This document shows, one piece after another, positions 46,901 through 56,032 of a stretch of 64,000 bases of DNA (its first letter is position 1; the number at the start of each line of letters is the position of its first letter). Origin of the DNA: Limanda limanda. Its lineage: Eukaryota; Chordata; Actinopteri; Pleuronectiformes; Pleuronectidae. The position numbers and the translations under genes were made by a program. The notes under the pieces are model-generated. The model did no database searches, was not told where the DNA came from, and saw only the letters and a program-made list of their open reading frames with translations. Location: contig NC_083641.1 of NCBI RefSeq assembly GCF_963576545.1, forward strand, positions 16,162,002 through 16,226,001, written 5' to 3'.

Positions 46901-47695
46901 GGAAAGAGACAGAGGTTGGAGGCAGAGATGGAGAGTTTTTCTCTTGAATAGGTTTGGATTATTCATCTTTTTTATCCAAACTTGTTTTTCTTTGGTCATG
47001 ATGTGAAATTCCTGCTGTTTTGACTGTCCAATGTAAAAAAATCTGTTTTGACTTATTCACATTGAGAACAAAAACACTGCATGTTGTTGCATTTCTGTAA
47101 AGCGAACGTGAGTGAGTCATAATACTTAGTCATACATTTGATTGTACTTTTATAGAAGCAGAGAGTACATCCTACATGAAGGAGTGTACATCTCCTGACC
47201 ACTTCACAGTTCCAAATAAATTGAATAAAAAGATACACAGCTGAAGTGTAAGCTACTGTGCAGACTCCAGTTACACCAGCTCTCCCAGTCCCTCATACTG
47301 AGGTCTCCCTGCCATTCGAGCACAAAGATAAATAATGCAGTGACCCTCTGCAGGCAATAAGGCCTTGTAGAATGCAGCTGTAGGGCCACACTGTGACTCT
47401 GCACTGATGTTAGGATTCTGCTCTATACATTAACTGAGGGGAAGAAAGAAGATGAAAAATACCTAAAGGCTGAACAGATACAGTTCAGTTGAGAAGTTTT
47501 AAATCTAACTGCAGTATGTTTGCTGTAAGCTAATCAATTAAATACGACTATGGGGGGTAAAGTGGATAATTTCTGGGTTTGGGGGGACATCTACAGTACC
47601 TGCTCAACATCATGGTCTCTGTCGTGATTGGGGGAGGCAGGACAGGAGCCCTGCTCGTCTGATGAAGAGTGAGCCTCGTGGTCACTGTCTGCCAT
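40873..47695 (-). CDS. septin4: Septin 4-type GTPase with His-rich N-terminus, complete, twelve coding exons
   Basis: Exons in transcript order: 47695-47600, 46846-46469, 46130-46034, 45919-45833, 45705-45582, 45421-45287, 44490-44373, 44219-44118, 43642-43546, 43350-43188, 42586-42487, 40941-40873 (1566 nt, 521 aa). Septins polymerise into filaments at membranes and act in cytokinesis, cilia/sperm annulus and diffusion barriers. Seen: acidic/Ser N-terminus 1-52; 19 His among residues 55-83; [13 protein letters not shown] (human SARPRSPWGKLDPY); polybasic [11 protein letters not shown]-loop GESGLGKS 191-198; switch DTPG 248-251; AKAD 329-332; septin unique element in [21 protein letters not shown]-terminal coiled coil [52 protein letters not shown] and [19 protein letters not shown] point to SEPT4 rather than SEPT5. 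The chosen ATG has G at -3 and +4. The gene is convergent with mnt. Confidence 0.95.
42352..42486 (-). CDS. septin4: Possible alternative septin4 C-terminus by retention of intron 11
   Basis: Reading straight through the exon-11 donor stays in frame for 44 codons. It starts [16 protein letters not shown], contains [16 protein letters not shown], and stops after KDEAL at 42354-42352. Nine of 44 residues are His, echoing the N-terminal tract, so this does not look like random intron. An AATAAA on the same strand at 41504-41499, followed by a T-rich stretch, could end such a transcript. The protein would be 543 aa and lack the last coiled-coil heptads. Predicted only; no transcript evidence is available here. 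Confidence 0.4.
   Translation of the reverse strand, partial: VRHAAHDHPESHGHDHKSEPGSEQHEHSDSQPEPDLHLLKDEAL
42487..42586 (-). CDS. septin4: septin4 coding exon 11: start of C-terminal coiled coil
   Basis: Acceptor cctctgcag, donor GATGAGGAG|GTACGG. Reads (N)[18 protein letters not shown] then [15 protein letters not shown], phase 0 at the end. It aligns with human [16 protein letters not shown]...[10 protein letters not shown]. The frame remains open past the donor for 44 more codons. Confidence 0.94.
42722..43062 (+). repeat. Common teleost interspersed repeat in septin4 intron 10
   Basis: Starts acattacattacatctcatt, then gacgctttgacccaaagcga and cttacaaaaagtgcattcaa, and ends gatgtcattggggagctcgt with aaccatttaggagccacagc. 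This is a repeat I recognise as frequent across fish genomes; the superfamily is not certain. Confidence 0.6.
43188..43350 (-). CDS. septin4: septin4 coding exon 10: septin unique element
   Basis: Acceptor gatttgcag, donor CGCAA|GTACGC. Reads (V)[38 protein letters not shown] and [15 protein letters not shown]. Confidence 0.95.
43546..43642 (-). CDS. septin4: septin4 coding exon 9
   Basis: Acceptor tcccctcaag, donor GTAGAAG|GTACAC. Reads [20 protein letters not shown] then [16 protein letters not shown] and RGRLYPWG are septin G5 / unique-element residues. Confidence 0.95.
44118..44219 (-). CDS. septin4: septin4 coding exon 8
   Basis: Acceptor ttcttctgcag, donor CTGAAG|GTGAGA. Reads [20 protein letters not shown] then [14 protein letters not shown], 34 codons. 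The SDEDEDFK acidic loop is typical of the SEPT1/2/4/5 group. Confidence 0.95.
44373..44490 (-). CDS. septin4: septin4 coding exon 7: AKAD guanine-specificity motif
   Basis: Acceptor tctcttgtag, donor TTCAAG|GTAAGA. Reads [20 protein letters not shown] then [23 protein letters not shown] is the septin G4 motif. Confidence 0.96.
44491..45286 (-). other. septin4: septin4 intron 6
   Basis: AT-rich intron without recognisable repeats or exons. Confidence 0.7.
45287..45421 (-). CDS. septin4: septin4 coding exon 6
   Basis: Acceptor gtgtcgtag, donor CATGG|GTACGA. Reads [20 protein letters not shown] then [20 protein letters not shown] and [18 protein letters not shown] matches the SEPT4 version (SEPT5 has PITDYVDQQ). 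Confidence 0.95.
45582..45705 (-). CDS. septin4: septin4 coding exon 5: switch II DTPG
   Basis: Acceptor tctctag, donor GAATG|GTACGA. Reads (E)[18 protein letters not shown] then [20 protein letters not shown] and TE. Ends two bases into the Cys codon of ECWKSV. Confidence 0.95.
45833..45919 (-). CDS. septin4: septin4 coding exon 4: P-loop
   Basis: Acceptor tgtttgaag, donor GAAG|GTGACA. Reads (G)[19 protein letters not shown] then KDRKLLNAE. With the split Gly it completes the G1 motif GxxxxGKS. Confidence 0.96.
46034..46130 (-). CDS. septin4: septin4 coding exon 3: polybasic region and start of GTPase domain
   Basis: Acceptor cactttcag, donor GGCAG|GTAAAT. Reads [20 protein letters not shown] then [12 protein letters not shown](G). 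The RKSVKK stretch is the phosphoinositide-binding polybasic segment of septins. Confidence 0.96.
46469..46846 (-). CDS. septin4: septin4 coding exon 2: His-rich and proline/serine N-terminal extension
   Basis: Acceptor cctctccag, donor AATGAG|GTAACA; 126 codons, phase 0 at both ends. Starts [20 protein letters not shown], then the His/Asp/Glu tract (CAC/CAT codons, 46690-46790), then [14 protein letters not shown] and [17 protein letters not shown]. The last block aligns with mammalian SEPT4; the His tract does not. Confidence 0.9.
46847..47599 (-). other. septin4: septin4 intron 1 (possible extended exon 2)
   Basis: The exon 2 frame stays open upstream to an ATG at 46999 ([16 protein letters not shown]), giving a potential alternative N-terminus if transcription starts inside this intron. 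The rest is unremarkable. Confidence 0.4.
47600..47695 (-). CDS. septin4: septin4 coding exon 1
   Basis: Encodes [18 protein letters not shown] then [14 protein letters not shown], 32 codons ending phase 0 at GAGCAG|GTACTG. The ATG has a strong context (gcaATGG). A possible acceptor (gtcgccccag) ends at 47701, leaving five 5'UTR bases in the exon. This would suit splicing from the non-coding exon near 48.9 kb. Confidence 0.8.
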
Positions 47696-47700
47696 TGCAA

Positions 47701-48862
47701 CTGGGGCGACAGTGCACTCTAAAATCTCCAACCAGAAAGTAGCAAGCGATGTGTCGAGGTTTAGGAGTGGGATGAAAAAAAGGGATGAGTCGGTTAGGAT
47801 AAGGTGGGTGAAGGACCCAGAGAAAGCCGCCATGAGGAAATCAGGTGCGTGAGGTGGAGGAGACCGGAGTGAAAACAAGAAGGAAGATGGAAAAAATTAA
47901 AAAAAGATTAGATAAAGGCAAAGTAATGACATACAGCACAACATACCATTTCCTCTCGTAAATGATATGAATGCAGAGCAGATGCAAAGACTGTTTGGGT
48001 GAGTGGTGAGATGATTGACCGATGCATAATGGCATTTTGAGGGCAGTTGTCTACACAATCTATAATATAATGTTATTGCTCCAGCCTGGCCTCCTGCCAC
48101 CACAGCACTGCCTAATGTTATTAGTTCCTCTCATATCGTCCTTGTCCATTTTCCAGGCACCCCCACCACTGGTGCCAGTCAGTGCCAGCAGATGAGACGG
48201 TCTGTCCCAGCTGCAGTTACATAATGCAGGGAATCATTCATGAAAATTTGAATACAAAGTAAAACACGCTGAGACACAGTGTGCGTGCCCAGAGGGACTT
48301 CATGTATCTCTGAGGCCACTCTGCAGTCAAAAATCGCTATCTGCTTTATGCCTTTACATGTTATCCTCACTGGAACCTACTTGGAGCCTGATGCAAGTTT
48401 GATATCCTTCTGTCACTCAACCAGAGTCAAAAAGCTTATTTGAGTGATCCTGAAAAAAATGTTCTCTGTCCTCCTTCCATGGTTTTAATTATGCTGCTAT
48501 TTAGAGCTTAAGGGAAGGAATTGATAGTTTCACAGTTTAGGAAATCAGTGACCTGCTTTCCTGTGCTATAACCAAAGATCCAGAGATCAATGTCCCACAT
48601 GGTGAATCCTGTGACCTACATAGGAGAGATGGTCAATCGCAAAAGCTCAAATAACATTGTAGCAGAAATGCACAAAGTTTCTCTTTCAATTCAATTTTTT
48701 TTTCTTCATCGTTAAGCATCAAATTTTCTTCTTTGCATCAGCTGTAGCCTCTAGTTAAAAACAAAAACTCGCGCTATCACAGGGACAATAAAGCACAAGA
48801 CAATCCATCCCTGGGAAAAGTAGGAAAACCTCAAACCAAGCTCTCTCCATGCAGGGCCTCAC
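47701..48862 (-). other. septin4: septin4 5' intron
   Basis: The interval between the predicted non-coding exon and the exon with the start codon. No other exon is seen. Confidence 0.45.
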
Positions 48863-48955
48863 CTGTGGTACCTTTAAAAATCAGCGGGCAAAGTCTCTTC
48901 TTCTTCTTTTTCTAGTCTCTGCCTTCACTACTATTCATGCCCAGTCTAGCAGGAA
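48863..48955 (-). other. septin4: Predicted septin4 5' non-coding first exon with a short uORF
   Basis: Lies about 30 nt downstream of a TATA box and ends at a good donor, CACAG|GTGAGG. It holds a short upstream ORF (ATG at 48937, MNSSEGRD then stop). It would join the exon holding the MADSD start through an acceptor at 47701-47702. The transcription start is inferred from TATA spacing. Confidence 0.5.
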
Positions 48956-48983
48956 GTAGGAGGCAGAGACCAGAGGATACAGC

Positions 48984-49045
48984 TTTTATACGCCCCTGTC
49001 CGTCCCAGAGGACACAGCGCCCTTCCGCCCCATCGAGCCAATCGG
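48984..49045 (-). promoter_or_regulatory. septin4: TATA-type core promoter of septin4
   Basis: On the minus strand TATAAAAG sits at 48990-48983. A GC box (ggggcggaa) is at 49032-49024, and an inverted CCAAT box (attgg) at 49042-49038. The order and spacing are those of a classic promoter firing leftward into septin4. The 48960-49060 block is clearly more GC-rich than its surroundings. Confidence 0.55.
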
Positions 49046-49474
49046 TGCCCGGGGCAACTGATCAGCAGCATTGATGAGCTACTCGACACACAGACCCACA
49101 CATCAAGTACAGACTGAAAAACTTTGAGCTGCAGAGCTCTCGAACATTTAAATATCTCACTTCCTCCTAGTTTGGTGACAGCAAGAGAATATTTTGCAAA
49201 GCACATATTAAAGACAGCATCAAAATGTGAAGTGAATGAAAAGTGTACGCACCAAACCGTACGATCCCCCACAAAAAATACTCAAATTAAAATCATAATC
49301 CAAAATTATACATTAAACATAACCTGCTGCGCTAATGAGTTCACTACTGATAGACTATTTATACGCCAGCGTATTTGCCTTCACGTGGCACATTAAGAAT
49401 TTCTCATTCATATGCAAATATATGCAGCATGTAGCTCCAAAACTCCTCACATGGTTTGTATCTTACACACACGT

Positions 49475-49700
49475 CGCTCTATAGTTGTGAGGACACTCAT
49501 TGACATAAAGCAACCCGTAGCCCCTTACTCCAACCTTAACCATCACCACTAAATGCTTAACCCTAAACCTTGACCTAACCCTAAAACCAAGTCTTAACGC
49601 TCAAACAGCCCTTTGCATTTGAGAGGACCAGACAAAATTTCCTCACATTGATGGTATTGAACCAAAATTGGGCCTCATAAATAAAGATAGACATGCACAC
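49475..49700 (-). repeat. Inverted copy of the TTGTACA fold-back repeat
   Basis: It runs as tagttgtgaggacactcatt, ccctaaccttgacctaaccctaaaaccaagtcttaac-type sequence, then gagaggaccaga. It is the reverse orientation of the copy at 9275-9499, and lies upstream of the septin4 promoter. Confidence 0.5.
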
Positions 49701-51309
49701 ACACACAGAATGTTTGGGATTATTTGCCTAAAAGACATAAAGACACCACATTTCTCCTTCAATCTTCAAACACACACCCGATACCTTCTCATGGAGAGTT
49801 TCTTCACTGTCCATCTTTCTCAAACATTCCTGAACATGACCTGAGCTTTATAGTGAGGTCACGGTTTTCTTCCCTGATTCTCAAAAACTATCTGGTTACA
49901 CATGAAGTAATGAGGCAGAAAAGACTCTGTGCATGTCAGAGATTCACTTTCCACTAAAGCTCTAAATCAGCTTTGTAAAGTAAAGGGACTAAATCAAAAC
50001 GGGAACCTTTTCCTCTCTCACTGAACCAGACGGGCGTCAGTCTGTAATGCGATTATCCTGGATATTAAAGTTTTTTGGAGAAAGAAAAAAACAGTTCCAG
50101 TTAATTGATTTAAAAAAGGAACAAAAACAAGCAGGTTAAGTTTGGGAAAGAGCATCCAAACACCCTGATCTCTTGTATTACATAACACTGCGGCCTATAG
50201 AGAAAATCTAATTGGCTCCAACATCACATTCACAGAGTTTCATTAGGCCACCACACAGTCTCCAAGTCTCAGCTGAGACCTGAACCAATTATAGTTTCCA
50301 TTATTGGCTGATGTGACATTTCAATCAGTACATCATTAGTGATGCCCTGCAGAGTTTTCCACAAAATAAGCCTCAGACCAGGTGAAACTATAATGTGGCT
50401 ACTTCACGTCCAAATGAGCTGATTCACGTCCAAAGTGGTGCATACATGACGGGGAATGTCTCAAACACTTTGGGACAAACAAGCTTGAATATACAATAGA
50501 ACAACTCAAGCTCACTTGGCTTTGAAGACTTCCTCGCAACATTCATTCTCAGTTTCTTCACAGACTGGGGAAATTAAACAATGGTATGCTGACAGGAACA
50601 TTACGTGTTTGATAATGACAACATGTCAACAGCTGCTACTCTGGCATTTCCTGCTTCACTGGTAAAATACACTTGTGTGTTGATGCCGCTGCACACACTT
50701 TCATGTTGACCTACATTTTGTTCACAATGTACGATCTTTCTCTCTTGAGGAAATGTTGGCCTGGAATGTCCGGTTTTTCATGTAAAATACATAAAGTCAA
50801 TTTGACCAGTCAATGTTTTTGTTTTGTAGAAGGATTTTGTATGAATCAGGAAAGAAGAACCCACTGATAGTAAGTGTGGATGTAATCCATTTAATCTATG
50901 TCAGTAGCGGGGTGAGTGACAGGTGCACAGACGTAAGAATGAAAGACAAGTTCTCACAAGAGAGAAAGAACTGCATTGCATGACTTTTGTAGGTACGTGT
51001 ACAACTGCAGCTGAAACTATGAGGTGTGACTGTCTGCATGGATGGTAAACACTTTAAACATGATAGTGCGAGCAAGAATGATGAACCCATCTATACAATG
51101 CAGCAATGGATCAAAACACCAATTAAGAGATGTCTTATGTTACTTTCAGGAGAGAGAGATAATACTTTTTTCTGGTTCATTATGAAACTGCGGTAGGACA
51201 AATTAGAATATGGCGGACCGTCATAGCCTAGACAATTAATGGAAAACCACTGCATTGACATGGTGAGAAAGGCCAAAGCTTTGTTAGAGGTATCAGCTCT
51301 CAGGAGGAC

Positions 51310-51465
51310 CCTTCCAGTTATCTCTGCCAACGAGGTTACATTTTATATTTTGTATGTCTGTTTGTGTGATAGTATCACCACAAACTTGGTAAAAGGATGT
51401 GTAAAGTGTCAGGAGAGAACCAATTCAATTTCGGTGAGGATCCGAATCAGGGAATTTTGTTCACA
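51310..51465 (+). repeat. Teleost interspersed repeat relic, same family
   Basis: Contains ctctgccaacgaggttacat, gtctgtttgtgtgatagtat, accacaaacttgg and ggtgaggatccgaatcaggg. Confidence 0.45.
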
Positions 51466-52544
51466 CTAACATTATTGAACATTTTCACTGATTTCTCTGG
51501 GAATGATTCATGGATCGTGTTTAAAAAAAATCGGACATGTTTCAGGGACTGATATCTACGTGTGTAATTAGGTGCAGCTCCAAATAAAAATTTGGATCTA
51601 GTGAACTTATAAGTAGTTTCACAGGGGACTGCTGGGCCTCATATGAGGTATGCAGTCTTTGAGTGCCATTCTAGTTGTATACACAGTCCAGACCAAAGCA
51701 TCCAATCATTTTAATGAAATTTAATGAGCGGTCTCAACGGCAAATAGAAGGTTTCTGCACGATAACATAAACACATTATGTCCTCTGTAATCTTTCATTC
51801 AAAGCTTTTCAATGACGCCACTGTTAGAAACTCTTCGGTATGCCAGTCATATTTTAAGATGGGACCCACAAAGTCCCTGAGAAAAAATTGAAGGACATGA
51901 CATCCAATTAACCATAAACAAGTTGTGTATTTGACTTCGCCGCTTTGTTGCTGTTGGATCGTGGTCGTGGGTTTGGCAGCCACGGTGCTGATGGATGATG
52001 ATTTGTTACATCAAACACAGCTCTCAGGAGAAAAGCCCACTTCAAATATTCGCTGTGTGACATGGGAAATGCAATCAGATGCTGTCAGAAGTCATAAAGA
52101 AATTATACAGCACGTTGTAATTGACCTTCTGAGATGAAAACGCATTTCAGCTCCATAGGAAATGCGGTCGACAAGAGTCATTTATAATCCACCTACAATA
52201 ATTACTAAACCATTATTCAATGACTGCTGAATCATTTTTTTCTTGGCAGACTTCTGCCTTGTTGGCAGGAATGATTACACTTGGTGCTGCTATATCAGGA
52301 AGTTAAGACAGTTTTTCAAGGATAAGCATGAATATAAATGTGTGCGTTGACTTCAGACACAACGCTCTGTTCATTCTCAGTTAAAAAGTGAATGTTGTGG
52401 AATGCTCAGGCTGAATACCAGTGAGGTTTCCCCTTGTGGCGCGGCCAGTAGCAGGTGGTGAAGTGAGCCATGTGCACTCTGTGTGAATGCTGTGGTTGTT
52501 TTGATAGTTTGAGCGGGGCTCTGTGTGAAGCTGGCTCAGGACAG

Positions 52545-52566
52545 AGAGAGAGAGAGAGAGAGAGAG
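52545..52566. repeat. (GA)n microsatellite
   Basis: About eleven GA units in the region upstream of septin4. Confidence 0.85.
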
Positions 52567-54791
52567 ACAGAAATAGACCTGCATCACCACCATCACACAA
52601 TCCCACAGCTATGAAGCTCCTGCAAATATACACCAAATATTCAAAGCAACATAAAAGACCACATCATGTATCATTTAAGTTTCTGTGGGGCAAAGTAAAA
52701 AAAAAAAGATGGCAGTGATATAAGGGACCGTGCGTCTCTGCACCAAATATCTACCTGTGAGTGATGAGCTCCATCATCAGAGGCAGACACTCACCACACT
52801 CTCACTCTAATTGACTGAAAATAAACATGGACGACATGACTGCTCCCCAAAAGTGAAACCAAAGTGTCTTGATCACAACCTGGTGTCTGGCTGCAGTATA
52901 TGTCATAAACCCAACCTCCTCCATGTTAGTGGATGGTGCATAGACAAAACCAAAAAGGCAAAACACACATCAATACATTTTTCCTAAAAATGGTTTCTGC
53001 TGTTTACATATTCTTGTCATACGTATGTTTTTTTTTAGGTAAGCTTGTTTTTAATATGTTATTTGATGCTTTAAAATCGGAGTGATTAGATTAGAGTAAT
53101 TGGTCGAGCCTTTGACTCCGCTACGACACTTCTATCAATACAACCTAAATCTATTCTGCAGACTCTGGCTAAAATGCACAAGATGGCGACATTATCCTGG
53201 ATATTTTGGCTTAATTTCTCGATAGTCGTATAAAGATGAGACATGTCTTCTATCTTTATGCGGTTAAGTAGATATGTGCTTCCGGGGTCTAAGCTCTGTT
53301 ATTTTCAAGATGCCACAGTGCTGTAACTGTAGATCTCAGATGGAGGCTTAAATATGACTTATGAAAAAAGTTTGTCTGTCGCCCTTGTATGCTAACGTTA
53401 GCTTAATAGACTTAGCTGGGCAGCACATAAGCAATAACTGTGTGACAACTGAAATGAAGTTGATGAAATTAGTTGAGTGATGTGTGCGCTCCTGTTCAGC
53501 TGGAAAACATTAAATGAAATTTAAACCCCATCTTCACAAAAAAAAAGAAGACGTGAATGGTGAATAAATTCCTAGGTTATACCATTGTTGTTTCCTTGTG
53601 ACCTGGAGGTTTGGACCCAGATGTGAATATTCACAAGCAACGTCGCATTTAACAAGCAGATATACAGTCTATGGTCACACCTGATCAATACATGTGTGTT
53701 GAAAGCAGCAGAGAAACGCTCAGACACACAGATTGTTCCACAGTCATGTGGATGACAGATATTCGTATCTATGTCAGTTGTTTTGCAGAAAACTGTCATC
53801 CCTTGCTCAAAATCCTAATTGAGCACAAGGTCTGGTCACATGCATTCATGTGAATGGTGCAGCTCCTGTGTGGCTTCACAGGGATGAGCTGCAGTGCATA
53901 TGAGAGTGTGTATACTGTATGCACAGAGGAAACATGCAACCACCAGATCACTGTGTTGAGACAGGGAGTTACACACACAGAACCACACAAGAGTCAGCCA
54001 AAAGGAAAGCAACAAGCACATACCTCTGTATCACTGTTCATTTCTATGTGTGCAGCCATATTATCCCTTCAACACCAGCGGTATTCCTCCAGTTCCACCA
54101 GGCAGTAGAAATAAGAGACAGACAGCAATGAAAAGGGCCTGGGAAAGCTCCTCAGTCTCAGTGTCACTTCTTTAGTTTCATAGCACGCCGGCATTACATA
54201 AGCACACCTATTTTCCCTGCCTCACCAATCAGATGGCATCCAGGTTTTCACTACACATCACTTCACTACCCTTGGTCTGCAGACATCTTCTTTTAAGACA
54301 AAGGTACACCTTCAATCTCTCCCACTCTGCCTATGGAGCATGTCAATAACTCCACCCTGCTCTCCACTCTTTCGGCCAGTCTGCAGCTGAAATGCACATG
54401 AACAGCAGCAGCAGCGGCAGCTTGGTTGTGCGGAGACGTCCTGACTTGAGAAGAGGTGATGCTCTGTGGGGAGCTCCACAACATCTGTCCCGTTGCCTCG
54501 CTACAAGCCTGCCGTGCCCTATTTCTTAAAGCCACATGTAAGACTTCAACACACAAATCTTCACACACACAGACACAAATGTCCCAGATGATTCAGAGAT
54601 AAATCTAATAAATGATAAACGGAATAATCAAGGTGGAGAGATCAATCCGATTCTGTGAAAATTCAAAGATATGGGCTCTGAGGATCAGATGACAACAACA
54701 ACAGTATACACACAAATTCTCACAATGGCCGTCACATCCACAAACCTCCCAGCTGGCCAGTACCAGGGCCGGAGTGGCACAAGAAGAATCT

Positions 54792-54840
54792 GTTTGTGTT
54801 TGTTTGTGTTTGTGTGTGTTTGTGTGTGTTTGTGTGTGTT

Positions 54841-54875
<35 letters not shown>
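54792..54875. repeat. TG-rich minisatellite grading into (TG)n
   Basis: Ten-base units tttgtgtgtg repeat several times, then pure TG. Lies in the gene-poor right part. Confidence 0.85.
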
Positions 54876-54877
<2 letters not shown>

Positions 54878-56014
54878 CCATGGTGGTGAGTAAAAATGAC
54901 TCGTGGCCTACATGCTACAAATAATCTTTTTATCTAATATACACTCTCTCTCTCCCACTTGCTCTAAAAAAAACACACACATACACACACACAAGTGGGC
55001 CACAGCACAAAGCTTTTCCATTAATCTTCATGGATCTCTGTGCTTACAAGACGCATTCATTCTTAAAGAATTAGGATTTTGTGATTAAGTTGTGATTGCT
55101 TCGGGTTCAGTACAGAAGTGAACAGGCTCAGTGTGTTTAGGCTACGACACAAAGAAAAAATCTCGGCTTGTGTTGTTGCTGGGATCTAATCTTTAGAGTT
55201 TTAGTTTAACAAGGCAGGAGGGTGCCGAGAAAAACAGCATTCAGCTGAGAATTCATTTTGTGCCTGTGAGAGGAGGAACTGAACGTAACGTGATCCCAAT
55301 CTTAATCGTTCTGACTGCGAGTGTGCCAACCTATACAACAGTAATAACTACCATAAGTAGTAGACAGGGAGTAACACAAATAGTATCGGGTGAACAGACG
55401 TGCCCGTCCAACAAACCACACAGTGGGCAACTCTCACTTAAACCCACATTTAACACGTGCACAGAAATGGCCTGAGTGAGAGGAGGGAGGAAAAAAGACA
55501 TGGGCTGACAGACGGGAGACGTTACTTCCTACAAGCGAGGATGCTGCTTTGTTTTAATCCTCTGGCAGGAGCTCTTCATGATGACGGGTGGGGAGTATCA
55601 TGGATGGTCTGAAAGGGCTGACAGTGCCCAAGGGATGGAAGGCTTAAGATATACAATCTCACTGTATGTGATGGCCTGCAGACACACACACACATATACA
55701 AAGTACATGAAGACATCACACCGTAGGACAGATGAGACATGACAGTTTACTGTGTTTACTATGTTGCCGTGAGGCTCACTTTGCCAGTTCTAATTAAAAT
55801 GTCTTGTTGTGCCAGTTTACTCTGTACACTCATCTGGCTCGGGTCCATGCAGCAGAGCTGGAATGAGCCACTGCACAAACCAGACGAGCAGCCAATTTAA
55901 ACATGTTAAACACCCAGCAGACAAACCAGGGAGGACATCTGAGCTACACAAAGCTAACCTGCACAAAACACAGCAATGTGTGGCGTTACACTAGAAGAGA
56001 AAGTCTTTACTCAC

Positions 56015-56032
56015 TGCAGAGGATTCGGCCAT
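56015..56032 (-). CDS. Candidate remote alternative first coding exon (MAESSA)
   Basis: On the minus strand gggacaATGGCC (good start context) is followed by GAATCCTCTGCA and a strong donor GTGAGT. It would encode MAESSA and end in phase 0, the phase required to splice onto septin4 exon 2. The distance (9 kb) and the very short coding part make this a hypothesis only. Confidence 0.2.

Noticed and set aside
47696..47878. In-frame upstream methionines before the septin4 start
   Set aside because: The ATG at 47695 has a better context and starts a typical acidic/Ser head; upstream residues are hydrophobic and unlike septins.
49505..49610. ccctaa-type runs as an interstitial telomere
   Set aside because: The units are degenerate and fall inside a dispersed fold-back repeat found three times in the window.
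54293..54568. Minus-strand 91-codon frame with an Ala run
   Set aside because: The Ala run comes from a cagcagcagcggcagc tract; no family similarity and no start-site evidence.
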